Shown here: positions 7,960 through 16,173 of the stretch, one piece after another | Layout: each line of letters begins with the position of its first letter | Position numbering within the stretch: position 1 is the first letter of the stretch | DNA from: Bacillota bacterium | GTDB lineage: Bacteria > Bacillota > Clostridia > Christensenellales > Aristaeellaceae | Reading direction: 5' to 3' | Length of the DNA: 64,000 bases | Assembly (NCBI GenBank): GCA_023398575.1 | Contig: JAEWSC010000095.1 | Location: 1-64,000, forward strand | Notes under the pieces: model-generated | Seen by the model: the letters and a program-made list of their open reading frames with translations, nothing else | Database searches by the model: none | Told to the model about the DNA's origin: nothing | Made by a program: the position numbers and the translations under genes

Positions 7960-9645
7960 ATGGATAAGCATTATGATGTGATCATTGTTGGAGCGGGACC
8001 GGCAGGTTTGTCGGCTGCTATTTATTTATCAAGGGCGCAGTATAGCGTTTTGATCATCGAAAAGGGCCGGCCCGGTGGGCAGGTTGCCATAACATCGGAA
8101 GTGGTGAATTACCCTGGCGTATTAACCGCCAGCGGTGAAGAACTCACGCAGATTATGCACCGTCAGGCAGAAGGGTTCGGCACCGTGTTTATGATGGCCG
8201 AGGTAACCGACCTTCAATTGGATCAGACAATCAAGAAGGTAGTGACCACGCAGGGAGAGTTTACCGCGCTTGGCGTTATTGCTGCCATGGGCGCCAACCC
8301 CCGAAAGATCGGCTTTATTGGCGAGACGGAATTTCAAGGCCGGGGCGTTGCCTATTGCGCCACCTGCGACGGTGAATTTTTCACCGGCAAGGATGTTTTT
8401 GTCATTGGCGGTGGATACGCGGCGGCGGAGGAGGCAGTGTTTCTTACCCGATTCGCCAAGAAGGTGCACATCATTATGCGCAAGGGAGACTTCTCCTGCG
8501 TGGAGGCTATCGCAAGGCCGGCCAAAGAGCATCCGAAAATTCAAATTTCCTATCATACAGAAATCATACGGGTGGAAGGCGATACGGCCCTGCGCAAAGC
8601 CGTATTTAAAGACAACCGTACCCGTGAAACTTGGGAATACAACGCTGCCACCGGCGATACCTTCGGGGTATTCGTTTTTGCGGGTTACATTCCGGCCACT
8701 TCCCTTCTTCGAGGCAAGGTGGCTTTGACAGAAGACGGCTATGTCATTACAGACAGCCGTCAAAAAACAGACAAGGATGGCGTATATGCTGCAGGGGACT
8801 TATGTGTGAAATCCCTTCGTCAGGTAGTGACCGCCGTATCCGATGGGGCGGTTGCCGCGACGAGCTTGGAAAAGTACATCTCTGAGCTTCAATTAAAAGG
8901 ATTTCCAAAGGGGAGCGTATATAAACAAGAGCAAAAACCTGCAAGGAACGCTGCTGAGCAACCAAAGACAGAAGCCGCAAAAGAACCTGAGACAGCAAAG
9001 CCTGCTTCCGCCAATGGCATGACCATGATACCGGATGCGGTGATGGAAAAGATACGGCAAACGCTTTCGCCGTTGCATCGCAAGGTGGTATTGGAAGGGC
9101 TGTTGGACGACAGCTCTCAAAGCCGCAAGGTGGAAGCCTTTTTGACGGAGATCAGCGCCGCCCATGAAAAAGTTTCCATCCGCCTAAACAGGGAACCGGA
9201 TAATGCTTCTGGGCAATGGTATCCTGCCATTCGAATATTGGATGGTAATGGGAAATATCTTCGGGCACAATTCCATGGCATACCTGGAGGGCATGAACTG
9301 TCAAGCTTTTTGGCTGCAATTCTCGCTGCCGGCGGTTCGGGGGAGGATTTAGGCGCGGCACTGGATAAGGCACGAAAGCTTCCTGAAAAGACAAACCTCA
9401 AAGTATTGGTTACTTTAAGCTGCGTTATGTGTCCTGATCTGGTAATGGCAGCACAGCGTATTGCGATTGAAAATCCTTTGGTGGAAGCGGAGGTCTTTGA
9501 TGTGACTTATTATCCCACGCTCCGGGAAAAGTATAACATCATGAGTGTGCCTTGCCTGGTGGTCAACGATGAAAAAACCTACTTTGGCCGCAAAAGCCTG
9601 GACCAGCTTACTGCCTTGCTAATGGGGGAAGAAGTACCGGCTTGA
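7960..9645 (+). CDS. Thioredoxin reductase-like flavoprotein with C-terminal AhpF-type domain
   Basis: A 561-residue FAD/NAD(P)H disulfide oxidoreductase. Residues 1-310 are a thioredoxin reductase: the FAD site GAGPAGLSAA near residue 11, the redox CATC motif (Cys133, Cys136) and the second FAD motif DGVYAAGDLC. An Ala/Lys/Glu-rich linker (about 315-355) joins a double thioredoxin-fold domain like the N-terminal half of AhpF, with CVMC at 488-491. This is AhpF with its two halves in reverse order. It should pass electrons from NAD(P)H through both Cys pairs to a peroxiredoxin or thioredoxin-like partner, none of which lies beside it. A GGAGG site precedes the ATG, and a bidirectional terminator follows. 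Confidence 0.88.
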   Translation: MDKHYDVIIVGAGPAGLSAAIYLSRAQYSVLIIEKGRPGGQVAITSEVVNYPGVLTASGEELTQIMHRQAEGFGTVFMMAEVTDLQLDQTIKKVVTTQGEFTALGVIAAMGANPRKIGFIGETEFQGRGVAYCATCDGEFFTGKDVFVIGGGYAAAEEAVFLTRFAKKVHIIMRKGDFSCVEAIARPAKEHPKIQISYHTEIIRVEGDTALRKAVFKDNRTRETWEYNAATGDTFGVFVFAGYIPATSLLRGKVALTEDGYVITDSRQKTDKDGVYAAGDLCVKSLRQVVTAVSDGAVAATSLEKYISELQLKGFPKGSVYKQEQKPARNAAEQPKTEAAKEPETAKPASANGMTMIPDAVMEKIRQTLSPLHRKVVLEGLLDDSSQSRKVEAFLTEISAAHEKVSIRLNREPDNASGQWYPAIRILDGNGKYLRAQFHGIPGGHELSSFLAAILAAGGSGEDLGAALDKARKLPEKTNLKVLVTLSCVMCPDLVMAAQRIAIENPLVEAEVFDVTYYPTLREKYNIMSVPCLVVNDEKTYFGRKSLDQLTALLMGEEVPA

Positions 9646-9667
9646 TATCGTTGTCCTTCATATGCAA

Positions 9668-9706
9668 AAGACCCCTCGCCGCTATATGCCGGCGAGGGGT
9701 CTTTAT
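9668..9706. terminator. Bidirectional terminator between convergent genes
   Basis: AAGACCCCTCGCCG (9668-9681) pairs with CGGCGAGGGGTCTT (9690-9703); A-rich and T-rich flanks serve both strands. It separates the flavoprotein gene from the permease gene on the other strand. Confidence 0.85.
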
Positions 9707-9714
9707 CTTAGCTT

Positions 9715-11061
9715 TTATAATACAGCGTGGAGTACGAAGTTCAAGATGAACAGCGCGGAAGAGACCCATACGATGGGGTGGACGTCCTTGGCCTTGCCGG
9801 TAAAGGCCTTGCTCAGGCAATAGAAGATAAAGCCGGCGGCAATACCATAGGAAATGCTGTAGCAAAGGGCCATGAACACGCCGGCAAAGAAGGTGGGAAC
9901 GGCGTCAGCAAACTCGGTCCAATCGATTTCCTTGAAGGAAGACATCATCATAATACCCACAACCACCAAAGCCGGAGCGGTAGCTGCGCTGGGAATAGCG
10001 CTGACGATGCTGGCCAGGAAAGCGCTTGCGGCAAAGCAGGCTGCCACCACAACGCTGGTCAGGCCGGTGCGGCCGCCCGCACTGATGCCGGCGGCACTTT
10101 CCACATAAGTGGTAGTGTTGGAGGTGCCAACCAGGGCGCCGACGGAGGTGGCGATGGCATCGGCGAACAACGCCTTATCCATTTTGGAGGAAAATCCCTT
10201 GCCATTTTCCAGAGCGGCTTCATCCTCTTGGCTGAAAATGCCGCTGCGGCGGCCTGTGCCGATGAAGGTGCCGATGGTGTCAAAGGTGTCGGTGAGGCTG
10301 AAGGAGAAGATGGTGATCAGCACAATGGGCAATTTGGAAACATCCGTGAACAAGGAGCCCAGACCTTCGGCGGTGAAGATCGCGCCAAAAGTGGTGGGCA
10401 GGGCGGCCACGGCTTCAGACAGACTAAAAGATTCGGCCATGGAAGTAACTTTCAAAGGAATACCGATTAGGGCAGCGGCGACGATACCGATCAAAACTGC
10501 GCCTTTCACCTTCAGCAGCAAAAGCACAATCATGATAGCCAAACCGATCAAAAACACCCAGAGCACCGGCTGATTGAAATTGACCAGGGCAGGCACGCCG
10601 GCAGAGAAATCGATGAGTTTGACATTCAGCAAGCCAATATAGGCGATGAAGATGCCAATGCCACCACCGATAGCGCTTTGCAGGCTGGCGGGGATGGCCT
10701 TGATAATGTGTTTGCGCACCTTGGTAACGGTAATCAGAATATTGATCAGTCCGCAGATGAACACCATGGACAATGCCTGCTGCCAGGTAAAGCCCAGAGT
10801 CAATACGACCGTGTAGGTGAAAAAGGCATTCAAACCCATACCGGGCGCCTGAGCATAGGGAACGTTGGCCACAAGGCCCATGACCAAAGTACCGACGACA
10901 GAGGCAATGATGGTGGCCAGGAATACAGCGCCTTTATCCATGCCGGAGGTTGAAAGAATTGCGGGGTTGACAGCGATGATGTACGCCATTGCACAGAATG
11001 TTGTCAGCCCGGCCAGGATTTCCGTGGATGCCTTGGTGCCGTTTGCCTTGAGCTTGAACAC
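9715..11061 (-). CDS. AzgA/PbuG-type purine permease (NCS2 family)
   Basis: A 448-residue inner-membrane nucleobase:proton symporter. The opening TEILAGLTTFCAMAYIIAVN and the later APGMGLNAFFTY motif are characteristic of the AzgA-like branch, which imports hypoxanthine, guanine or adenine. About 12-14 membrane segments are visible. Translation starts at GTG (11061), with AGGAGGG eight bases upstream; no ATG fits. A near-consensus promoter lies at 11131-11159 and gives a leader of about 60 bases. I looked for a purine riboswitch in that leader and saw none. The exact substrate is not decided. Confidence 0.88.
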   Translation of the reverse strand: MFKLKANGTKASTEILAGLTTFCAMAYIIAVNPAILSTSGMDKGAVFLATIIASVVGTLVMGLVANVPYAQAPGMGLNAFFTYTVVLTLGFTWQQALSMVFICGLINILITVTKVRKHIIKAIPASLQSAIGGGIGIFIAYIGLLNVKLIDFSAGVPALVNFNQPVLWVFLIGLAIMIVLLLLKVKGAVLIGIVAAALIGIPLKVTSMAESFSLSEAVAALPTTFGAIFTAEGLGSLFTDVSKLPIVLITIFSFSLTDTFDTIGTFIGTGRRSGIFSQEDEAALENGKGFSSKMDKALFADAIATSVGALVGTSNTTTYVESAAGISAGGRTGLTSVVVAACFAASAFLASIVSAIPSAATAPALVVVGIMMMSSFKEIDWTEFADAVPTFFAGVFMALCYSISYGIAAGFIFYCLSKAFTGKAKDVHPIVWVSSALFILNFVLHAVL

Positions 11062-11130
11062 GACAGAACCCTCCTGATCTTTTCTTTTACGACCCTATCC
11101 GCGCCACTTTGCGGCGTTCCATGACAAGTT

Positions 11131-11159
11131 ATTATACTGTCATACCTGTAAAACGTCAA
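11131..11159 (-). promoter_or_regulatory. Promoter of the purine permease gene
   Basis: On the minus strand, TTGACG (11159-11154) and TATAAT (11136-11131) are separated by exactly 17 bases. The transcript should start near 11124. Confidence 0.8.
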
Positions 11160-11271
11160 CCGTTTTTCGGAAAGCAACTTCGATTGTTCGGGTTCTTTAA
11201 TAATTTCTCAACAATGCCTAGGATGGGAATCAAACACACACCAGAAATGGCGAATGATTTTAAGAACGTCA

Positions 11272-11300
11272 TTGCGTGCGCCTTGCCGCTGTGCTAGAAT
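11272..11300 (+). promoter_or_regulatory. Probable promoter of the SLC13/ArsB-like transporter
   Basis: TTGCGT (11272-11277), a 17-base gap and TAGAAT (11295-11300) lie 47 bases before the start of the downstream gene. Confidence 0.55.
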
Positions 11301-11346
11301 AGGCGGCGTTCAGGCTCATTTTGGATAAACGTATTGAGGTATACGC

Positions 11347-12465
11347 ATGGTATTAAGACTCAGACATGCATTGGAAAAGGATCCTGTTTTGTTTATTTCG
11401 GGGGCGCTGGCAGCAGTGACGGCTTTTATCATTCCGCCCTCTGCTGAATATCTATCTTATATAGACATACGCACCCTTGCATTGCTCTTTGCTTTGATGG
11501 CGGTGGTCTGCGCCCTTGCCCGAAAAGGTGTTTTGGATACTGCCGCAGGTTTTTTTGTTCGCCGTGCAACCAGCATGCGAAGTTTGGGCTTTATGCTCAC
11601 GCTGCTATGTTACATAAGCTCCATGCTCATAACCAACGATGTGGCACTGATTGCCTTTGTACCACTGACATTGATCTTGATGCGCGGTGAAGATAAGGCA
11701 ATGATGACTACTGTTGTTTTGCAGACAATCGCAGCCAATCTGGGCAGCATGCTTACGCCCTTTGGCAATCCGCAGAACCTGTATCTGTATTCTGCCTATG
11801 AAATGAGCGGTGCTGACTTTTTTTCTGCGGTGCTGCCAGCAGGTGGCGTATCTCTCGTTATGGTGCTTTTGCTGTGCCTTCTTTTGCCAAACAGGCCAGT
11901 CGCAGTGCGGACCGGATCGCAAAAGGGTACTCTTCGCGCCGGTTGGTCCCTGATGATTTTGGCGGCTCTGTTTCTTTTGTGTGTGGCGGCAGTGCTACGC
12001 TTTGTGCCTTATCCGCTGGCAGTGGCTGGGGTTGTGATTGTCCTTATGTTCATGGACAGGCAGGCGCTAAAGAAGGTGGATTATCATTTGCTGATCACCT
12101 TTTGCTTTTTCTTTGTGTTTGTGGGGAATCTAGGGCGGATGGAAGCGGTTAAACATCTGTTGGGTGGGCTGCTCCATGGCCAGGAGGTGCTTGTCTCTGC
12201 TGTGGCAAGTCAGTTTGTCAGCAATGTGCCGGCCGCGTTAATGCTTTCGGAGTTTACACAAAACGGAAAGGCGCTTGTCACTGGCACAAACATAGGTGGG
12301 TTGGGTACACTGATTGCCTCCATGGCCAGCCTCATTTCCTTTAAGCTATATGCAAAGGCGGAGGGGGCAAAGCCAGGGCAATATCTCAAACAGTTTTCCC
12401 TTATCAATTTTGGATTGTTGGCCATATTGCTGCTGCTCGCGCTGACGGTATTCGTCCATCTGTAA
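11347..12465 (+). CDS. Ion transporter (IT) superfamily permease, SLC13/ArsB/CitM-like
   Basis: A 372-residue integral membrane protein with about ten hydrophobic segments. The segment around LITNDVALIAFVPL and the later GSMLTPFGNPQNLYL are the paired re-entrant loop motifs (with TND and GNPQN-type residues) found in anion, citrate and NhaD-like transporters. It is shorter than the usual 420-450 residues, mainly at the N-terminus, but both repeats are present; the second half carries ASQFVSNVPAALML as the matching loop. Substrate unknown: a dicarboxylate, arsenite or other anion are all possible. It stands alone, downstream of its own promoter. Confidence 0.75.
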   Translation: MVLRLRHALEKDPVLFISGALAAVTAFIIPPSAEYLSYIDIRTLALLFALMAVVCALARKGVLDTAAGFFVRRATSMRSLGFMLTLLCYISSMLITNDVALIAFVPLTLILMRGEDKAMMTTVVLQTIAANLGSMLTPFGNPQNLYLYSAYEMSGADFFSAVLPAGGVSLVMVLLLCLLLPNRPVAVRTGSQKGTLRAGWSLMILAALFLLCVAAVLRFVPYPLAVAGVVIVLMFMDRQALKKVDYHLLITFCFFFVFVGNLGRMEAVKHLLGGLLHGQEVLVSAVASQFVSNVPAALMLSEFTQNGKALVTGTNIGGLGTLIASMASLISFKLYAKAEGAKPGQYLKQFSLINFGLLAILLLLALTVFVHL

Positions 12466-12493
12466 ATTTTATGGTATCGCTTGGGAAACCGTC

Positions 12494-12688
12494 ATGTTAC
12501 CTATGCAGCACGCCGTGATTGATAATGAAGATTAGGTGGCACTGCGGTACAACCGTTTCCGCTACAATACCTATTTAGAACCAGGCACAGTAGTTACTTT
12601 GATTTCTGACAGTAACGGCTGGTCTTCTGTAGAGGTGGGCAGCTGGCATGGGTATATCATATCTACTTTTTTAAAGCCGCTTGACTAA
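12494..12688 (+). pseudogene. Remnant of an SH3-domain protein, interrupted by TAG
   Basis: From 12536 to 12688 the frame reads VALRYNRFRYNTYLEPGTVV and then TLISDSNGWSSVEV, GSWHGYI and a TAA stop. This is the back half of a bacterial SH3-type domain as used in wall-associated proteins. Directly upstream, in the same frame, is a TAG (12533-12535), preceded by MQHAVIDNED. There is no ribosome site or signal sequence in the visible part. I read it as a decayed fragment of a cell-wall protein gene. Confidence 0.55.
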
Positions 12689-12695
12689 TAATTTT

Positions 12696-13580
12696 CTATG
12701 CTTGGGTTGTTTTCCAGGTAAGCATATTGCCGGCAAAGTCCGCATGCAGTTCTCCCGTGTCATGTAAGTAGGATATATACGAGCGTAAAGTGCTGCCCAC
12801 CAGAACATATTGATTAAAGTCCAGGTGAAGATCATAATGATCAAACACGCTCTTTAAGATGCTCTCAAAATTGGCAGGCCCAACACAGATTTTACAGATA
12901 AGCGCCATGATTTCATGGGCTTTTTGTATGTTGACATCCGCCAGTGCGGATATATCCGCACAAGGCTCTGCGTGGGCGGGTATGAACAGCCTGCCATCCA
13001 GTGTTTTTACTGTTTCAAGAGATTGCAAATATCCATGAATGTCATATAGATACGCAATATGATACTTTTGCAAAATGGCTTCGCTGCTTAGGCTGTCTGC
13101 CAGAAACCAGACATCGTCGCTGGTATTAATGGCAGCCATGGCCATGCTGTGGCCGTCAAGCCGCAGCATCGTAAGCCCTTGCGGCAATAGTTCCGGCGTT
13201 AGCTCCTGCACATTGCTTTCCTGAGCAAGCAGGAACTTGTTTCGCAGTTCCTGCATGGGAAATCCGCCATAAAGCATGGAGGATTCCAATAGGGGATACC
13301 GTGCAAACGCCTGCTCGATGCCAGGAGCGAAGATTGAACAACCGGTGCGCTGCTGTAGCAGATTGTTGCCGCCGATGTGGTCAGCGTGGGAGTGGGTATT
13401 GAGTATCATTTTCAACGACCAGCCATTGGCCTCCAGTATCTTTAATACCTTTTTGCCGGTTTCTTTGTCGTTGCCGCTGTCAATCAGGCATGCTTCATTC
13501 TCGCTAAATACGTAGATACCCATTCGTGCGGGACAGTTTACATAATATGTCTGCGTTCCCACCTGCATTAGTTCGTACAT
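12696..13580 (-). CDS. Metallo-beta-lactamase fold hydrolase
   Basis: A 294-residue cytosolic protein with the metal site THSHADHIGG (His63, His65, Asp67, His68), a second-site region DGHSMAM near residue 140 and a later PAHAEP His. This is a glyoxalase II-like MBL fold followed by a helical C-terminal extension (about 215-280). Family members hydrolyse thioesters, lactones or phosphoesters using two metal ions; the substrate here is open. AGGAGG lies before the ATG at 13580. The gene is alone on its strand, facing away from the cupin gene. Confidence 0.82.
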   Translation of the reverse strand: MYELMQVGTQTYYVNCPARMGIYVFSENEACLIDSGNDKETGKKVLKILEANGWSLKMILNTHSHADHIGGNNLLQQRTGCSIFAPGIEQAFARYPLLESSMLYGGFPMQELRNKFLLAQESNVQELTPELLPQGLTMLRLDGHSMAMAAINTSDDVWFLADSLSSEAILQKYHIAYLYDIHGYLQSLETVKTLDGRLFIPAHAEPCADISALADVNIQKAHEIMALICKICVGPANFESILKSVFDHYDLHLDFNQYVLVGSTLRSYISYLHDTGELHADFAGNMLTWKTTQA

Positions 13581-13757
13581 TTGCCATCCTCCTGACGGTG
13601 TGTACTGTATACAATAAAGTCATTATACGATACAATGGTTGGCGATGGCAATAAAGCAAATGCTTTGTGTCATCAATCATCACATTGCCTGTCAGAAGGG
13701 GAAACGCTTCGGGCAGCGAATGGATATATTCAATGCGGTATGAGGAGGGCTTCTTAG

Positions 13758-14087
13758 ATGAAGATCGAAAACGTGCCCTTTGGCCTGACCGACTGGAGCA
13801 AAATTCAACCTACCAGGCATCCAGGGCTTAGCGGCGATGCATACTGGCGGACGATAGAAATCGGCAACATCCGCGTGCGTATGGTAGAATATACGCCAGG
13901 ATATGTTGCCGATCACTGGTGCCAGCGGGGCCATGTGCTGCTGGTGCTGGAGGGGGAATTGGAAACGGAGCTGGAAGGCGGCGAGCGCTTTGTTTTGACA
14001 CCAGGTATGAGCTATCAGGTGGCAGATGGCGCAAGCTCCCATAGGTCTGTCACAAAGACGGGCGCAAGGCTGTTTATTGTTGATTAA
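13758..14087 (+). CDS. Small cupin of the DHCW-motif family
   Basis: A 109-residue single-domain cupin. The core VADHWCQRGHVLLVLEGELE and the closing TPGMSYQVAD with a late His (SSHRS) match the small cupins often annotated as DHCW motif proteins. The His and Cys residues could bind a metal. GAGGAGGG precedes the ATG. The role is unknown. It lies just before the cysteine desulfidase homologue (24-base gap), so the two may be co-transcribed. Confidence 0.75.
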   Translation: MKIENVPFGLTDWSKIQPTRHPGLSGDAYWRTIEIGNIRVRMVEYTPGYVADHWCQRGHVLLVLEGELETELEGGERFVLTPGMSYQVADGASSHRSVTKTGARLFIVD

Positions 14088-14110
14088 GGATTTCAATCTT
14101 CTGCACTTAT

Positions 14111-15409
14111 ATGAATGAAAGGCAGCGGCATGCCATGCTTATAAAGGACACAAAATACTGGGACTATGTAGCGATACTTAAGGAAGAATTGGTGCCGGCC
14201 ACCGGCTGTACAGAGCCTATCGCCTTAGCCTATGCAGCTGCAAAGGCGCGGGAAGTGCTGGGTGTAATGCCGACGCATAGTCAAGCGGAAGTCAGCGGCA
14301 ATATTATCAAAAACGTGAAAAGTGTGATTGTACCCAATACGGGCGGCTTAAAGGGTATTGGCGCGGCGGTGTCTGCCGGCATTGTAGTGGGAGAGGCTTC
14401 AAGGATTCTGGAGGTGTTGTCCGCTTGCCGGGAAGAGGACAAGCCTTTGATTAAAGCATATCTTGAAACTCATGCGTGCCGCGTTCTACCCTACGAGGGC
14501 GATTTGGTGTTTTATATTGCTGTGACCGTATACGCAGACGATGTCTATGCCAAAGTCGTGATTGAAAACTATCATACGAATATCGTTTGCATTGAAAAGA
14601 ATGGGCACACTTTGTTTCGGGCCGGTACAGAATCAAACAATCTGCATATGACCGACCGAAGCATTTTAAACGTAAAGGATATTGTGGCTTTTGCGGATGA
14701 TGTGGATATAGACGATATCGCCGATGTGATCGAGCGTCAAATGGAATACAACAGTGCCATTGCCGACGAAGGCCTGGATGGGAAATGGGGCGCCAGCATT
14801 GGCAAGATTCTTTTGAATACGTATGGATTGGATATCAAGGTCAAGGCACGGGCGCTGGCAGCAGCAGGCTCTGATGCAAGAATGGGCGGCTGCGAAAAGC
14901 CTGTGATTATTCTCTCCGGCAGCGGAAACCAAAGCTTGACGGCATCACTGCCAGTAATCGCATACGCAAAGGAATACGGCGTTTCAAGAGATAGACTGAT
15001 TCGGGCAGTAGCCCTGGCGGATTTGATTACAGTCCACCAGAAAACGAGCATTGGCAGGCTGTCCGCGTTTTGTGGGGCAGTCAGTGCAGGCAGCGCGGCC
15101 GGCGCCGGCATTGCCTATCTTTTGGGTGGCGGTTATGAAACGGTCGCCCATACAGTGGTCAATGCGCTGGCCATTATATCCGGTATGGTATGTGATGGCG
15201 CAAAATCCTCCTGCGCAGCCAAGATTGCCTCGGCGGTGGATGCGGGCATTGTTGGCATGAGCATGTACGAAAATGGCCGGGAATTCGTAAGCGGAGACGG
15301 AATTATCACCAAGGGTGTGGACAATACTATCGCCAATGTAGGCCGTATGGCCAGCCGTGGCATGCGGGAAACGGACAAGGAAATCATACGAATTATGGTG
15401 GAATGCTAA
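14111..15409 (+). CDS. cyuA: L-cysteine desulfidase family protein (CyuA/YhaM, UPF0597)
   Basis: A 432-residue homologue of the iron-sulfur enzyme that cleaves cysteine to pyruvate, ammonia and sulfide. It shares a fold with L-serine dehydratase. The diagnostic PATGCTEPIALAYA near residue 30 and the later VCDGAKSSCAAK supply the cysteines thought to hold the 4Fe-4S cluster; the SGSGNQ segment near residue 280 is also conserved. The start is uncertain: ATG at 14111 or in-frame ATG at 14135, neither with a strong ribosome site. It may detoxify cysteine or use it as a nitrogen source. No CyuR-like regulator is adjacent. Confidence 0.85.
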   Translation: MNERQRHAMLIKDTKYWDYVAILKEELVPATGCTEPIALAYAAAKAREVLGVMPTHSQAEVSGNIIKNVKSVIVPNTGGLKGIGAAVSAGIVVGEASRILEVLSACREEDKPLIKAYLETHACRVLPYEGDLVFYIAVTVYADDVYAKVVIENYHTNIVCIEKNGHTLFRAGTESNNLHMTDRSILNVKDIVAFADDVDIDDIADVIERQMEYNSAIADEGLDGKWGASIGKILLNTYGLDIKVKARALAAAGSDARMGGCEKPVIILSGSGNQSLTASLPVIAYAKEYGVSRDRLIRAVALADLITVHQKTSIGRLSAFCGAVSAGSAAGAGIAYLLGGGYETVAHTVVNALAIISGMVCDGAKSSCAAKIASAVDAGIVGMSMYENGREFVSGDGIITKGVDNTIANVGRMASRGMRETDKEIIRIMVEC

Positions 15410-15447
15410 ATCATTCTATTCGTTTTATTTATCCTCTATCTATCAGT

Positions 15448-15482
15448 AAAAAAGGTGCCCTCTGCAGCATGTGCAGGGGGCA
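15448..15482 (-). terminator. Terminator of the ASCH gene
   Basis: TGCCCTCTGCA (15456-15466) pairs with TGCAGGGGGCA (15472-15482) with one G-U pair. On the minus strand it is followed by six Ts (complement of 15448-15453). It can also slow transcription from the desulfidase side. Confidence 0.7.
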
Positions 15483-15498
15483 TTCAAATTACATCTGT

Positions 15499-15960
15499 TT
15501 ATCTGTATACCACTTCAAAGTCTTCAAAAACAACGGGCATATCCCATGAGAACTCATAATAATTTTCGGCTGCATCGATTGTAAAGAACTTGATGTGCCC
15601 TTGCTGCCATGATTCCAGTGTATCATCTTCTCCTTCACGCTTGCTGATATCAAAGGTCATATCCTTGAAGGGCAATATCATGACACTTTTAGTCTCAATG
15701 ACACATCTGGGATTGCCAGCAAAATCCGTGACGATGGACAGGCTGCCCACCTGCGGAAGAGGTTCGTTGCGGGCTTGATAGGATAATAAACTGGAGGACG
15801 TCGCCTTTTTTGTTCCATCTAGCACCAATTGAAGCAGGCTGTTGGCCAACGCCTCCGTATGGCAAAAGTGAAAGCACTCAAAGTACTTTGTATCAGCGCC
15901 GCGGTTGGTTTCTTGTAAAAAGCCTTGCCAATACTGCGTAATACGTTGTTCCTGTTTCAT
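15499..15960 (-). CDS. ASCH-domain protein
   Basis: A 153-residue protein. The ATG at 15960 has GGAGG upstream, while the longer frame does not. The beta-barrel ASCH core (PUA-like fold) is recognisable by the order: helix with a conserved W and F, LVLDGTKKATSS (the G-K-K-T loop), PQVGSLSIVTDFAGNP, and EFSWDMPVVFEDFEVVY at the end. ASCH proteins are thought to bind RNA or modified nucleosides, and some hydrolyse N4-acetylcytidine. The substrate is unknown here. It faces away from the nuclease-helicase gene, with which it shares an intergenic region of about 210 bases. Confidence 0.8.
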   Translation of the reverse strand: MKQEQRITQYWQGFLQETNRGADTKYFECFHFCHTEALANSLLQLVLDGTKKATSSSLLSYQARNEPLPQVGSLSIVTDFAGNPRCVIETKSVMILPFKDMTFDISKREGEDDTLESWQQGHIKFFTIDAAENYYEFSWDMPVVFEDFEVVYR

Positions 15961-16085
15961 TTTGTTAAGCCTCCATACTGTTGGATATTGGCGCTTTGTG
16001 ATCTGGCAAGAATGCATGCTGCTTGTATTGTAAATGATATTATTCAATTTTGTCCACAAGAAAGGATTCATTTTAAATACATCTT

Positions 16086-16114
16086 TTGACAAGCGTACAC
16101 ACTTTGGCTACAAT
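16086..16114 (+). promoter_or_regulatory. Promoter of the nuclease-helicase gene
   Basis: TTGACA (16086-16091), a 17-base spacer and TACAAT (16109-16114), a near-perfect vegetative promoter about 60 bases before the start codon. Confidence 0.8.
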
Positions 16115-16173
16115 GGAGGCAGACAACAGATCAGTCAGATTTCCTGTTCGTACAAAAGAATTAGAGGTTAGGG

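Noticed and set aside
9727..10470. Long open frame of 247 codons on the plus strand
   Set aside because: It is antisense to the NCS2 permease, Gly/Ala/Asp-rich as expected of a shadow frame, and has no ribosome site.
11062..11130. Purine riboswitch ahead of the AzgA-type permease
   Set aside because: The leader is only about 60 bases and lacks the conserved three-way junction sequences; only a small CGCC/GGCG hairpin is visible.
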